Positions 1 through 10,586 of a stretch of 64,000 nucleotides of DNA are shown here, piece by piece. The stretch lies in the NCBI GenBank assembly GCA_023055425.1, contig JALGPY010000001.1, positions 145,043,368-145,107,367 of the forward strand. Reading direction: 5' to 3'. The DNA is from Linanthus parryae. Taxonomy: Eukaryota; Streptophyta; Magnoliopsida; Ericales; Polemoniaceae. Numbering within the stretch: position 1 is the stretch's first letter; each line of letters starts with the position of its first letter. The translations under genes were made by a program, and so were the position numbers. The notes beneath the pieces were generated by a model, which saw nothing but the letters and a program-made list of their open reading frames with translations, had not been told where the DNA came from and made no database searches.

Positions 1-410
1 CGGCCCAACAATAACTACGAATTGGGCTTGGGTTTTTTCTTTTTTTAGGATCAGAGACTATTTAGTTTTACTTAATTCTCATTCATCAGAATTTGAGTTT
101 CAAAGAAATTTCGAGAATTTTAGGAACTCTTTTTAAACATGAACTATCACGCAGCTGAAATCAGCAAATTAATATTTTCTCTTCCTTAAGTTTGACATTT
201 TCCTCAACAGGTTATTTAGAGTATTAGACTAGCTAGACTAGAAACTCTTTAGTCTAATCTCCTGATTTAAGTGCATTGTGTGTTATTCTTATGAGCTACT
301 GACCTACCACTCTGTTCCAGATGAGCTACTAACCTACCACTCTTTCTCCCTGAGTTGTGACTCGCATCTAGGTCACTTTGACCAGATGATTTGGATAGCA
401 AAGTGATCAA

Positions 411-1446
411 TTTTTTTTAGGAATAGCAAATTTATATTAATCAAGCGGCGAACAACAAAAGTTTGGGTGTTACACACTTTCACCCAGAACTCGAAAAAAC
501 AGGGCAGCTCCTACATAGTGAGTTTGGGTGTTACAAACTTTCGCCCAATTCTCAGACAATACAAAGAAAATTACATGAATATAACCTAAAGACACATAAT
601 CAACCCAAGAGCACCGACTTGCAGGAGGGAAGCCATCGCGACAGAACCAAACCAAGATGTCTGGTAATCCCAATACAGTTGGGTAGGAAGCTGGGGAGGG
701 AGAGGAAGACAGGAAAAACAGATAATAAATTATCCATGACTTGGTTATAAGACGATCGCACAAGTTGGGGGAGTTTAGAACCCTGATGTGGAGAGGCCGG
801 TAAAACCCAAGATGCCGAGAGGCATAGAAACGTGTCAAAGCTTCGGAAGAGGTGGAAGTCCGATTGCCAAAATTGAAATGAGTCATTTGATGGGACGACC
901 AAAAACAAGAATAAGTTAAAAAAAAAAAAAATCACCGAACCCTTGAGACAACCCTACTATCAAGAACAAGGTGAGAGGCGAAGGAAATCATGCTAGAAAA
1001 GTCCCAACAGGCTGAAAACTTCATTTTGACAGAAGAACAGGGAACAACACTTAACAGAACATAAGGGGACACTAAAATTGCTGAATGAGCTGCACGAGAC
1101 TGTCTCTTGTCTTGCCAGTTCTAGCGACGCAATATCATGGTGGGTTTGGAGAATTTTTAAGAACAATCTCCAAAATCCAAAAGCAAACAGCCAGATCCCC
1201 TGACCATGACGGCGACGGACCTACAATGCGGGTAAAGACCCGAGAGCTCCTCAGATCCCCAGGCTTAGGCGGCGAAAGGGATCGCCAACAAGGTTTGATA
1301 TAGGGTGCACCGGAGAGAGGCCAGAAGGAGACAACTGAGAAGGGGAGGATGACGAAAGGAGAGAGAGATGGGTGAAATTAGGGTTCATAGAAGGTGAATC
1401 GGTATTTTGGTAAAAGTTACCCAAAGGGAGCCCTACAGAGCAAACG
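411..1446 (-). mobile_element. LINE-like retroposon, unit A copy (truncated)
   Basis: An 8-T run at 411 followed by AGGAATAGCAAATTTATATTAATC is, on the minus strand, a typical plant LINE 3' end with a poly(A) tail. The body has open frames on both strands but no reverse transcriptase or other domain I recognise. It is probably non-coding or a non-autonomous derivative. It interrupts a MITE-like sequence (330-410) that is complete at 43679-43929. I could not find a convincing target-site duplication. Confidence 0.45.
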
Positions 1447-1864
1447 CCGGAGAATTCAAAGCTTGGAGAGAGAGAGACGTGTGTGCGACACAGACCAAAG
1501 CCGCCGATAAAATGGAGTTTCTGGTTTTAACCTGCTCTAAACCGGGTCAGTGTGGTTGTTGAACTTGAACCCATCTATAGAAAGATGTCGTGTGACCCAG
1601 ACGCGTCACACGTGGGAATTTTTTATCATATAAAATCGGTTTATTAATTGTTATATTTGTGGTGACGATTTGTTGACAGTGAAAAATGATGACCATATTT
1701 GAGTGGTCATGTTCTGCCACTCAAAGAATAAGAAAAACATTGTGACATTGAATTTCATGCCTAAAAAATAATTGATATATGTGAGTGGTAAGGTTCATGC
1801 AACTAAAAGAAAAATATTAATAACCCGTAAATCATGGAAGCCACATCATTGATATAGATTTTTC

Positions 1865-1986
1865 AGTGCTCTAAAATAACACCACGTGGTGATCTCCTAC
1901 CAATAAGTGCGTGTCAATCACTAACTGTTTGAATAAGTGATGCACTATTGGTTGTAGCGCAACACGTGGTGTTCTTTTGGAGCACT
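1865..1986. mobile_element. Short MITE with AGTGCTC inverted ends
   Basis: About 122 bp with inverted ends. The left reads AGTGCTCTAAAATAACACCA and the right, reverse-complemented, reads AGTGCTCCAAAAGAACACCA. The homologous part of unit B (about 27735) lacks it, so it inserted into unit A after duplication or was lost from B. The target duplication is unclear and the superfamily is not assigned. Confidence 0.6.
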
Positions 1987-2041
1987 AAAAATATTACTCT
2001 TTCTAATAAGGTGTTGGCAAAAAAAAAGATTTTCAATAAAG

Positions 2042-2342
2042 GATTTTTTTTTTTTTGAGGAAATAGCACCTTGCATTAATCAGAAATAAGGCATTACAAA
2101 CACCTAATCTTTTCTAATACAATCTCTTAACCAAGAAGGAGCAGGCAGAGTTGAGAAATTGGTGGACAAGTTATTTTCCTTTGCATGGGTTGCTAGAAGG
2201 TGCGCTGCATGGTTGGACGAGCGGTGGCGAAATACAGTCTGAAAGTCAGTGAAGGATCTTTGCAAGGTAACAATTTGCTTGATGACATCCCCCGTTTCAG
2301 TAAGTACTTCTTCCCCGGTCGTTTGGTCCGCTCAAAGAATCT
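2042..2342 (-). mobile_element. LINE 3' fragment with RNase H tail
   Basis: A run of T at 2042 followed by GAGGAAATAGCACC is a LINE poly(A) end on the minus strand. The minus strand then encodes an RNase H C-terminus like those of plant RNase H-bearing LINEs, with a DFQTVF stretch and SNHAAHLLATHAK. Imperfect direct repeats (TCAATAAAGGATTTT and TCAATGAAAAAT) flank it, and unit B at about 27735-27750 looks like the empty site. It is strongly 5'-truncated. Confidence 0.6.
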
Positions 2343-2618
2343 GATCAATGAAAAATCAAAATCGGTTTATTATTTGTTTGTTGTGGTAACATATATTAAT
2401 AAAAGTAATGACATTTTTTTTACAAAAAAAACTAATGACCATATTTTAGTGGCAAGGTTCATGACTTCATGCCACTACAAGAAAAATATTAATATCTCCT
2501 AAATCATGCATGCCATGTCATTGATATAGATTTCTAACATAAAATTTATAGGTCACAGTGTATGAAAATATATTGCCTGTTATTTAATCATTCGATATGA
2601 TATTGTGACGTGCATGAC

Positions 2619-3342
2619 TAGGGGTGTTCATGAATCAACCGGGCCGAGGAAAACGGACTGCACCAAACCAAACCGCACTAAACTGTCAGTCCTTATCAAT
2701 TTTTAACACACTATGCGGTTTTAATTTTTACAAAACCGAACAGGGCCAATATCAAACGGATCGAAACTGAATAACAGACTAAAAATCGGACCGGACCGAA
2801 ACCGAATAACAGACTAAAAACCGGACCTGACCGAAACTATATCGTGCACTCAAATTTTATAAAATTGTTAGTAGCTACTGTATTTGAACTTATTAATTCA
2901 TGACCTATTTGAATGTTGGTGGCATGTATTGTCAGATTATCGTCAATCTTTCAAAAGATTATAAATTTTAATTTTAACATTCTAATGTGGTACTTAAAAT
3001 TTTCATAAATTATGTATGTATATATAACACTGTGTGAAAATTTAATAAGCTACAAACTAAAGTAGAAGAACTTTAAACAGTTTATAGGTATTCTATTAAT
3101 TGAGGTGAGAGACGAAAAATAAACTCTTTGAAGTTTAGTTTCTTAATTCAACGATGTAGTATGTTATAGTGCTAAAAAGCGTAGGTATTAACCGACACCG
3201 ACCCAGCATATATCGGTGCGATTTTATTTATTTAGTTTTTTTAAACCGGAAGTATTTTGATTTTAAATATAACAAATCGATCATTTCGGTTGATGTGTCA
3301 TTTGTGCCAAAACCCGACTAAACCAAACCCCAAACACCCATA
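2619..3342. mobile_element. hAT-type non-autonomous element
   Basis: The left end TAGGGGTGTTCATGAATC and the reverse-complemented right end TATGGGTGTTTGGGG form hAT-like inverted termini. They are flanked by near-perfect 8-bp target duplications, TGCATGAC (2611-2618) and TGGATGAC (3343-3350). Unit B at about 40105 is continuous across the site. The interior (CCGGACC/CCGAAAC-rich flanks around an AT-rich core) has no transposase frame. Confidence 0.72.
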
Positions 3343-3354
3343 TGGATGACATAC

Positions 3355-5335
3355 TTCTTATCTGAAGGAAGAACTTCATATATATTAACAAGAGGATTAC
3401 ACCATCATACCAACATCATCATCAAGCTAATCCAACTAAAAACACCAACTAAAACTACATAGTTAAACTAAACTACTAAGCTTCCCTCACAAGCAAGACA
3501 ATCTTGCTAAGCTAGAAGAAACAAGGAGCTAAACAAGATACAAACACAAAAGAAGTAGCTTAGGGATGAGCAAAGCCAAAATTAGGGGTGGCAATTCGTG
3601 TCACGGGTTGTGTTCGTGTCGGGTCATATTCGTGTTGAGACCCATGTGGGGTAAATCCAAACCCGATCCACATAATAAACGTGTCTACTAGTATGAACCC
3701 TAACACGAACTACATAATAAACGGGTTACCCGTCGTTTAACCTGTTTATTTCACACGATTACAAAATAATTACTACGTAATGTACGATACATGTACATAT
3801 AATACGAGTACAAAAAACATTTGATAACTAATAAACACTCAAAAAATAAAATTTAGGACCCGGTTATGCATTGAAATCAAACATATTTTGACTTTGCAAA
3901 ATATTAAAAAGAATGCGTCACGTATTTTAAAGCAAGATTTTATATTTCAAATAAAACTAATAAAATATTAATTGCATTGTTCCATCGAGTTCTAACTAAG
4001 TGAAATTTTTGAAATAAAATTGAATGAGACTTAGTAGTATTTCAGATGATCACCACATTCCATGTAGCATCTCCAACTCAACACACGACTGATGAAAATG
4101 GAACAACAGTAGCAACAACAATCTCAAATTTTGAAGCTGTTTAAACCACAAATAATTAGAAGTTGATTAATGAAGCTGAAACGCAATCCGCAACGACCCT
4201 ACAATGAGTAAGGGCGGAAAGTATCGTGAGAGACTGAGAAATTGTAGACATGCCGTAGAGTTTTTAAAAGAATAAACTAGGGTATGCGCTTTTTTTTTAG
4301 AGAGAAACTAGGGTATGTTCTTAGTGGGTTGGGCTCAAATTTCCAGTAGATTAGTTATATATTATAAAATATATTAGGTTTTAAATACGGGTTAAAACAT
4401 GTCGTGTTGGGTCAAATGTAAATGTGTGACTTGTTTTAAAAGTGCGGGTTACGCGGGTTGTAATTGGGTTTGGCGAGTTAACCCATATTCAACCTGTTAA
4501 GCATCGTGTCCAATCGTGTCGACCCGTTTACGACCCAAACCCATATAACTAAACCTAAACCCTATAACTTCGTGACGTGTTCGGGTCGGGTCGTCGTGTC
4601 AATACCCATTTTGCCAGCCCTAGCCAAAATCCAGCCTCACAGAGTTACCAACCAACTACCAGCATCCAAACAAGCAAAAACATTATCATTGTCTTAATTA
4701 CAGCATGGATAAGAGATCAAAGAAGAAACTAAACATCGTGACGGGATACCATAGCTTTGGCAAGAACATCAGGCATCACAGAGTTTTTAACTGCAAGAGG
4801 GGCCAACAAAGGAGAAACCATCGCAAGGGGAACAACATCAGTGACTGCAACAACAGGAGATGGAGCAAACTGAACCTCAGCAGCAATCCAGCCAGACATA
4901 ATCTCTGAAACCTGAACTTCAACAAGCTCATGAGCATGTAAGAAAAAATAAATAACATAAGGCATAAGGGAGAGCTAATGAGATATAGAGCAGGTAGCCC
5001 TTATAGAAGCAGCTAAGTCAATTGTTTATTGAAGAAGCTTCTCTGTAGTGCTTTGTTGACCATCAAAGATTAGTTTGTTTATGATATACCATAGCACCCA
5101 TAAATAGCTTTGAAGGTATTTCTTTTTATCTTAACCACCCTTTAAGCCAAGTCTGAATATTAGTAGAATTTAGAGGGGGGTTATCTATAGGAGCCACTCT
5201 CCATAAATTTCGAGCCATACCACATTGCAAGAAAATATGAGAACAATTTTCAAGAAGTATAGGCATGAGGAAAAAAAAGGGAGAAACAAAAGAAATTTTA
5301 TGATGCAAGTTATCTAGAGTAGCAACGGTATTAGT
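3355..5335 (-). mobile_element. LINE 3' part in unit A (zf-RVT and C-terminal tail), split by a hAT element
   Basis: On the minus strand, 5308-5126 encodes a zf-RVT-like stretch (ENCSHIFLQCGMARNLWR). Bases 4965-4729 encode a tail with LVEVQVSE and VVPLAMVSP. The same tail follows the zf-RVT of the LINE at 48345-53023 (VEVEVQKG, AFPLAVLPP). The unit B counterpart is at 40118-41090. Reverse transcriptase and endonuclease are absent, so it is 5'-truncated. It was present before the unit duplicated. Confidence 0.65.
3583..4622. mobile_element. hAT-type non-autonomous element (1,040 bp)
   Basis: The left end is TAGGGGTGGCAATTCGTGTC; the right end reverse-complements to TAGGGCTGGCAAAATGGG. Perfect 8-bp target duplications GCCAAAAT lie at 3575-3582 and 4623-4630. 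The empty site, with a single GCCAAAAT, is at 40339-40346 in unit B. Subterminal regions are rich in CGGGT/ACCCG and CGTGTC, as in plant hAT MITEs. No transposase frame is present, so movement would need an enzyme from elsewhere. Confidence 0.88.
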
Positions 5336-6035
5336 AAGAATGTACCAAATAAGTGAAAAAATGTTTAATGTCGGTCCTGCTAGCGCCCCAACACCACTCC
5401 CATCTCAATGTTACATGATAAAGGGAAATTTTATTAGGAGAAAAAATGGAATTTGTTTATCAACTAAAAGAAATGTAAAAAAAAAAAAAAAAATGTATAT
5501 GCGACCGTGTGGTGTGTTATACTAAAACTAAATTGGGCTTATCTCAAAAAACAAGTTACTTGGGCTTCTATCTCAAAATAAAAGTTACTTGTGCTTTAAA
5601 GGTTGTATAATTATTACTATAGATTCGGCCCAACAATAACTACGAATTGGGCTTGGGTTTTTTCTTTTTTTAGGATCAGAGACTATTTAGTTTTACTTAA
5701 TTCTCATTCATCAGAATTTGAGTTTCAAAGAAATTTCGAGAATTTTAGGAACTCTTTTTAAACATGAACTATCACGCAGCTGAAATCAGCAAATTAATAT
5801 TTTCTCTTCCTTAAGTTTGACATTTTCCTCAACAGGTTATTTAGAGTATTAGACTAGCTAGACTAGAAACTCTTTAGTCTAATCTCCTGATTTAAGTGCA
5901 TTGTGTGTTATTCTTATGAGCTACTGACCTACCACTCTGTTCCAGATGAGCTACTAACCTACCACTCTTTCTCCCTGAGTTGTGACTCGCATCTAGGTCA
6001 CTTTGACCAGATGATTTGGATAGCAAAGTGATCAA

Positions 6036-7345
6036 TTTTTTTTAGGAATAGCAAATTTATATTAATCAAGCGGCGAACAACAAAAGTTTGGGTGTTACAC
6101 ACTTTCACCCAGAACTCGAAAAAACAGGGCAGCTCCTACATAGTGAGTTTGGGTGTTACAAACTTTCGCCCAATTCTCAGACAATACAAAGAAAATTACA
6201 TGAATATAACCTAAAGACACATAATCAACCCAAGAGCACCGACTTGCAGGAGGGAAGCCATCGCGACAGAACCAAACCAAGATGTCTGGTAATCCCAATA
6301 CAGTTGGGTAGGAAGCTGGGGAGGGAGAGGAAGACAGGAAAAACAGATAATAAATTATCCATGACTTGGTTATAAGACGATCGCACAAGTTGGGGGAGTT
6401 TAGAACCCTGATGTGGAGAGGCCGGTAAAACCCAAGATGCCGAGAGGCATAGAAACGTGTCAAAGCTTCGGAAGAGGTGGAAGTCCGATTGCCAAAATTG
6501 AAATGAGTCATTTGATGGGACGACCAAAAACAAGAATAAGTTAAAAAAAAAAAAAATCACCGAACCCTTGAGACAACCCTACTATCAAGAACAAGGTGAG
6601 AGGCGAAGGAAATCATGCTAGAAAAGTCCCAACAGGCTGAAAACTTCATTTTGACAGAAGAACAGGGAACAACACTTAACAGAACATAAGGGGACACTAA
6701 AATTGCTGAATGAGCTGCACGAGACTGTCTCTTGTCTTGCCAGTTCTAGCGACGCAATATCATGGTGGGTTTGGAGAATTTTTAAGAACAATCTCCAAAA
6801 TCCAAAAGCAAACAGCCAGATCCCCTGACCATGACGGCGACGGACCTACAATGCGGGTAAAGACCCGAGAGCTCCTCAGATCCCCAGGCTTAGGCGGCGA
6901 AAGGGATCGCCAACAAGGTTTGATATAGGGTGCACCGGAGAGAGGCCAGAAGGAGACAACTGAGAAGGGGAGGATGACGAAAGGAGAGAGAGATGGGTGA
7001 AATTAGGGTTCATAGAAGGTGAATCGGTATTTTGGTAAAAGTTACCCAAAGGGAGCCCTACAGAGCAAACGGCGTGAACCGGAACAAGCGGACCACAATC
7101 TGAAAAAGTCGACCGAGAAGAGATGAATACCAAAAGGGAGAGAGCCAGGGGGGCTTCAAGAAGCGGACCAAACCGAGCGACAAGGGAGCTCACCGGAGAG
7201 ACATTGACCTTAACATCTTCGTCAACCGGAGACAGAAGTCGAGCCAGTGGAAGGCTCTGGCCGCTTAGGAAACAACAAAACCAAACAAAAATCGCCGTAC
7301 ATAGTAAAACTACCCCCTTACAGTTTGTTGGTTTGTCCAGGATCT
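6036..7345 (-). mobile_element. LINE-like retroposon, unit B copy
   Basis: This is the same element as at 411, with poly(T) at 6036. Its first ~1035 bases look identical to 411-1446. Here it continues about 270 bases further than in unit A, through a region reading on the minus strand as a Ser/Leu-rich frame (6876-7193) with no known domain. The right limit is uncertain because the duplicated target is not clear. Confidence 0.4.
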
Positions 7346-8048
7346 CAATAGCACATAAATGAAAACACTTAGACTAGCTATGAAACAATATATACCATAA
7401 ATGGAATCACATCAACTATTTGTGTCAAGGCAAAAGGTTTATCAATTTCATGAAAAAACAGTTCATCTGCTGGCATTAAAATCCCATGAAAATTGATTTG
7501 ATAGAATAAATAACGTGGGAAGTTAATTTTATAGATCATACATGGTATTGATTCTATGACAATCACAACCAAAGAGGGATCAGATAAACCTAATCACAAC
7601 ATATAACCAGGCAATTGAACCATCAAATTGATCTGATCAGAGACTAAAACAATGAAAATGATGCGCAATTTCAACCAAGCATTGACACATATGAACACAA
7701 AGCCAAGAAAAAGTCAACCCAACCCAGAGCGTTGAAACCCTTATGCACAACGAAGAAACTAAACCTAAAATCGAAAACCCATATGTCAAAACGTCAATAA
7801 AACACCGGAAAAAATAGATTTTCAGTTGGAAGATCGACGGAGATCGGAAAACGCAATTGACCCAGAAGAAGAAGAACATGGAATCAATCAATGAAAGAAA
7901 TCTCAGATGTGCGCGAGATTAAGAAAGAGATGTGTGAAATCGGAGAGATTGTGAGGAGAGATAACGTACAGCGGAGGTGAGTTAGCAGTAGACGCCGGAG
8001 AATTCAAATCTTGGTGGAGAGAGACGTGTGTGCGACACAGACCAAAGA
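7346..8048 (-). other. Unassigned segment of unit B, 5'-leader-like on the minus strand
   Basis: Between the retroposon and the MULE lies a segment absent from unit A except for its last ~60 bases. Read on the minus strand it starts with a CT-rich stretch (CGCACACACGTCTCTCTCC) and runs into AT-rich DNA. This resembles the 5' untranslated region and first intron of a plant gene. No coding exon or domain could be recognised, so it could be a promoter remnant or simply mobile DNA. Confidence 0.25.
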
Positions 8049-8417
8049 GCCGCCGATGAAGAAATTGGGAAATAAACCATTTATCACTTTCTTGGTGCAA
8101 ACTAACCATAGACTTTTTGGCTTCTATTTTTACCTTTATTTGATAAACTAATTTAAAAGTAATAACATAATTAGACTAATAAAATCAGTTCATTTTAAAA
8201 AAATAATAGAATTCAAAAAGTTACTTTACTCTCTCCTCTCTCCCCTCTCCCCTCTCTCTTCTCTCCGGATTAAAACCAAGAAACCAAATAGTTTCTTCTC
8301 TTCTTCCCCGTGTCTTCTCTTCTTCCCCGTGAGCGACTGTGAGCGACTTCTCTTCCTCCACCTCCATACTCTCCGGCGACCACCAACACCTCTCTCTTAC
8401 TCCTGTCTCTCGCTCTC

Positions 8418-8601
8418 ATGGACTCCCAACCCTCTCCCACACACACGGTGAACAACATCCTTGGAGATCTCAACTCCGGTGGCCAAGGAGCTTTGTGCCC
8501 GTCCTCTTTCTCCGGCGCCAACGGATTTAACGGTTGCGGCCGAGCCGGCGGCTTCTCCGACACCGCCTCCTCCCTCTGCATCGGCCAATGTGGTCCAAGA
8601 G
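8418..8601 (+). CDS. Candidate exon 1 of the MULE Ulp1-like gene
   Basis: A CT-rich leader (8228-8400) precedes an ATG at 8418 and a GC-rich exon ending in a strong splice donor, CAAGAG|GTGAGT, at 8601/8602. One frame of this exon, rich in Pro and Ala and ending NVVQE, is open from 8452. It joins in phase 0 to the exon at 17669 (DFISLDQLGRF), across an intron that now contains the copia element. The ATG at 8418 is in a different frame, so either a one-base shift has broken the start or translation begins elsewhere. The exon link is inferred and rests on splice signals and phase. Confidence 0.5.
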
Positions 8602-8825
8602 GTGAGTTTCTTTTCATCTCTTCAAGTTTTCTTCATCAAACTCATGTTCTAGGGTTAGATAAAATTGATGTTGTGTTGCTTTTTTGGTGCAAAATTGGTT
8701 CATGAAATCAAGTTGTTCTGTAAATTTCACGACTACGTTCATGTAAAAATCATGTTGATGAACCACTGGGCGTATACATGAACATCAATTTTGACTGACT
8801 AATCACATAGGGCGTATACAAGAAC

Positions 8826-9134
8826 ATCAATTTTGACTGAAAATCATCAGGGCGCCTGGGGGCGCATACTTTTATGTGTTGGGGCATACAGAATACGCTG
8901 TATGCGCCCTAGCTGTGAAACAAGGAAAATTTTTGACCCAGAAGCCCAGAGGCGCATACAGGGGCGCCTGGTATCCGCCTAGGCTCCCATGTATGCGCCC
9001 TTGGGATTCTGGGTCAAAAAATTTCCTTATTTCCAGCCTAGGGCGCATACCTCAATTGTTGGGGCATCCAGAACATGTTGTATGCGCCCTAGCTGGGAAA
9101 CAATGAATTTATATGACCCAGAAGCCCAGGGGCG
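8826..9134. repeat. GC-rich hairpin block, intron 1 of the Ulp1 gene (left of the copia)
   Basis: The block contains repeated GGGCGCATAC / GTATGCGCCC palindromes. A long hairpin pairs about 8909-8966 (CTAGCTGTGAAACAAGG through GACCCAGAAGCCC) with about 8990-9045 (GGGATTCTGGGTC through CCAGCCTAG). Each arm is roughly 50 bases with mismatches. The copia insertion cuts the right edge of the block, which continues at 17341. Confidence 0.75.
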
Positions 9135-10573
9135 TGTTGGAATTGTGCCCTAGAGGCAATCAATTAACTGTGACAAATATATGGATTTACGATTCATTAT
9201 GTTATCGATATGGAGATATGCTAACATGAATGAAGTCCTTAGAATATAAGGTGTTATATTCTTAAATATCCCTAGTCAATTATAATGATTAATGGGACAA
9301 TCATCTATAGACTAGTATGGGGTTGGATTGATATGGAGATATCACGATCCAACACATGGGTATGCATTAGGAGTAATGGCATACTGGATGACCCACGACG
9401 AAAAGGATACATTAGATTATGTGAAGTCACAATCGCTTTTCGTAGTGCTAATATTATTGCAATCCTTAGACTTGAAGTCACTAGATACTCTAGTTGTGAA
9501 ATATTGCGCTTTGATGTTATCAAACGTTACACCGTAACTGGGTAATCATAAAGGTGGCTATCGGGCGTGATAGGAAGCAAGCTTAGAGATCGTAGTGATG
9601 TAGATAGGATTTGTCCCTCCCACATAATGGGGGTAAATATCCACGGCCACTCGAGGGATGAGGCTTATTGAATGTCTGGCCAGACTCAGATAACTTAATA
9701 TAGAGATATTAATGTTATCTGCAAGTATAAGCGTATTCACAGGATCGAGGAACTATGGATTGGATATACGAGTGTGACTATTTATGTCTCGTGTCCAATC
9801 CGGATATGGAGACAAAGGGATAATGCAATATGACATATTGGGCACAAAGGTTTGTCGGGATCACTGACTATTTCTATTGGTTGGGTTGCATGGATGTGTT
9901 GCTAGACACCGCTCCATGTTAGTAATAGTTACTACCAACTAAGTAGAAACCTATGGGGTCACACGTCAGATAGAGTAGAGCTAGATTTGGGATTAATTAA
10001 TATGGATTAATTAATAGAAGGATCATTGTGCAACACCTTGCAAACTTAGTAGGACTAATTTGCAAGGAAGGGAATAGTTCTAGTCCTACTAGAACAAGAA
10101 AACTCTTTTATGGAAACAACAAGGAGTTGTTGGAGTATATAAAGGAGGCTCTAGCTTCCTTCCCACGTGATGAGTTATTATTAGTCATAACACAAAAGTG
10201 GGAGAGAGCAAAAGAGAGAGCAAGACAAGGTGCTAGGGCCGAAACCCTAGCCACCCGTCCGCCCCTCTACCCGACGGCAAAGAGAGGCCGCCCCTCTCTT
10301 GTGCCCTTTGGTGATTTGTTGCTTTGATCTTCATCCCTCTTCCTCCAAGGTTCAAGCTAGCACTTGATTGAAGGAAGAACCTAGATCTCACCTCTAGACG
10401 TGGATCAACCGTAGAGACGAGGACATCATTCTTCGTGTGATCTCACAAATCAAAAGGTACACATCTTCTATGTCCTTGATCATGTTATGATGTCTCTTCC
10501 TGTGATCCCTGGTGGGCTTTGAGTAGGATTAATTTTTGTTATTCCGCTGCGTTACCTACGTCAAAACCCAACA
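9135..10573 (+). repeat. 5' LTR of the copia element
   Basis: Starts TGTTGGAATTGTGCCC and ends ACGTCAAAACCCAACA. A TATA-like stretch (GTATATAAAGG) near 10134 is a plausible core promoter, followed by a likely leader. Related LTR copies occur on the minus strand at 28741-31996 and 34871-35372. Confidence 0.95.
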
Positions 10574-10574
10574 G

Positions 10575-10586
10575 TGGTATCAGAGC
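10575..10586 (+). other. Primer-binding site (tRNA-Met type)
   Basis: TGGTATCAGAGC begins one base after the 5' LTR. It is the standard copia-type site complementary to the 3' end of plant initiator methionine tRNA, which primes minus-strand DNA synthesis. Confidence 0.93.

Larger units (their letters stand above)
1..5625. repeat. Tandem unit A (~5.6 kb)
   Basis: First visible unit of a tandem array. Its right end (a GGGCTTATCTCAA region followed by the CGGCCCAACAATAAC start of the next unit) matches the junction at 41638, and its interior aligns in order with pieces of unit B. Bases 1-1446 look identical to 5626-7071. The rest is clearly diverged from unit B. Unit A lacks the MULE and the large LINE found in unit B, but has two hAT-type elements and a LINE 3' fragment of its own. 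Its true left edge may lie outside the window. Confidence 0.85.

Noticed and set aside
463..935. Overlapping frames of 95-138 residues, duplicated exactly at 6088-6560
   Set aside because: They occur on both strands of a LINE-like retroposon, show no domain, and are identical only because the DNA is duplicated. I treat them as chance frames.
9285..9545. 86- and 69-residue frames repeated at 16052-16312
   Set aside because: They lie inside the copia LTRs and overlap each other and a reverse-strand frame. They are copies of LTR DNA, not genes.
10028..10327. 99-residue frame ending in ARAETLATRPPLYP, also at 16795-17094
   Set aside because: This is LTR sequence just past a TATA-like box, so it is probably transcript leader. 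No homology to gag is visible.
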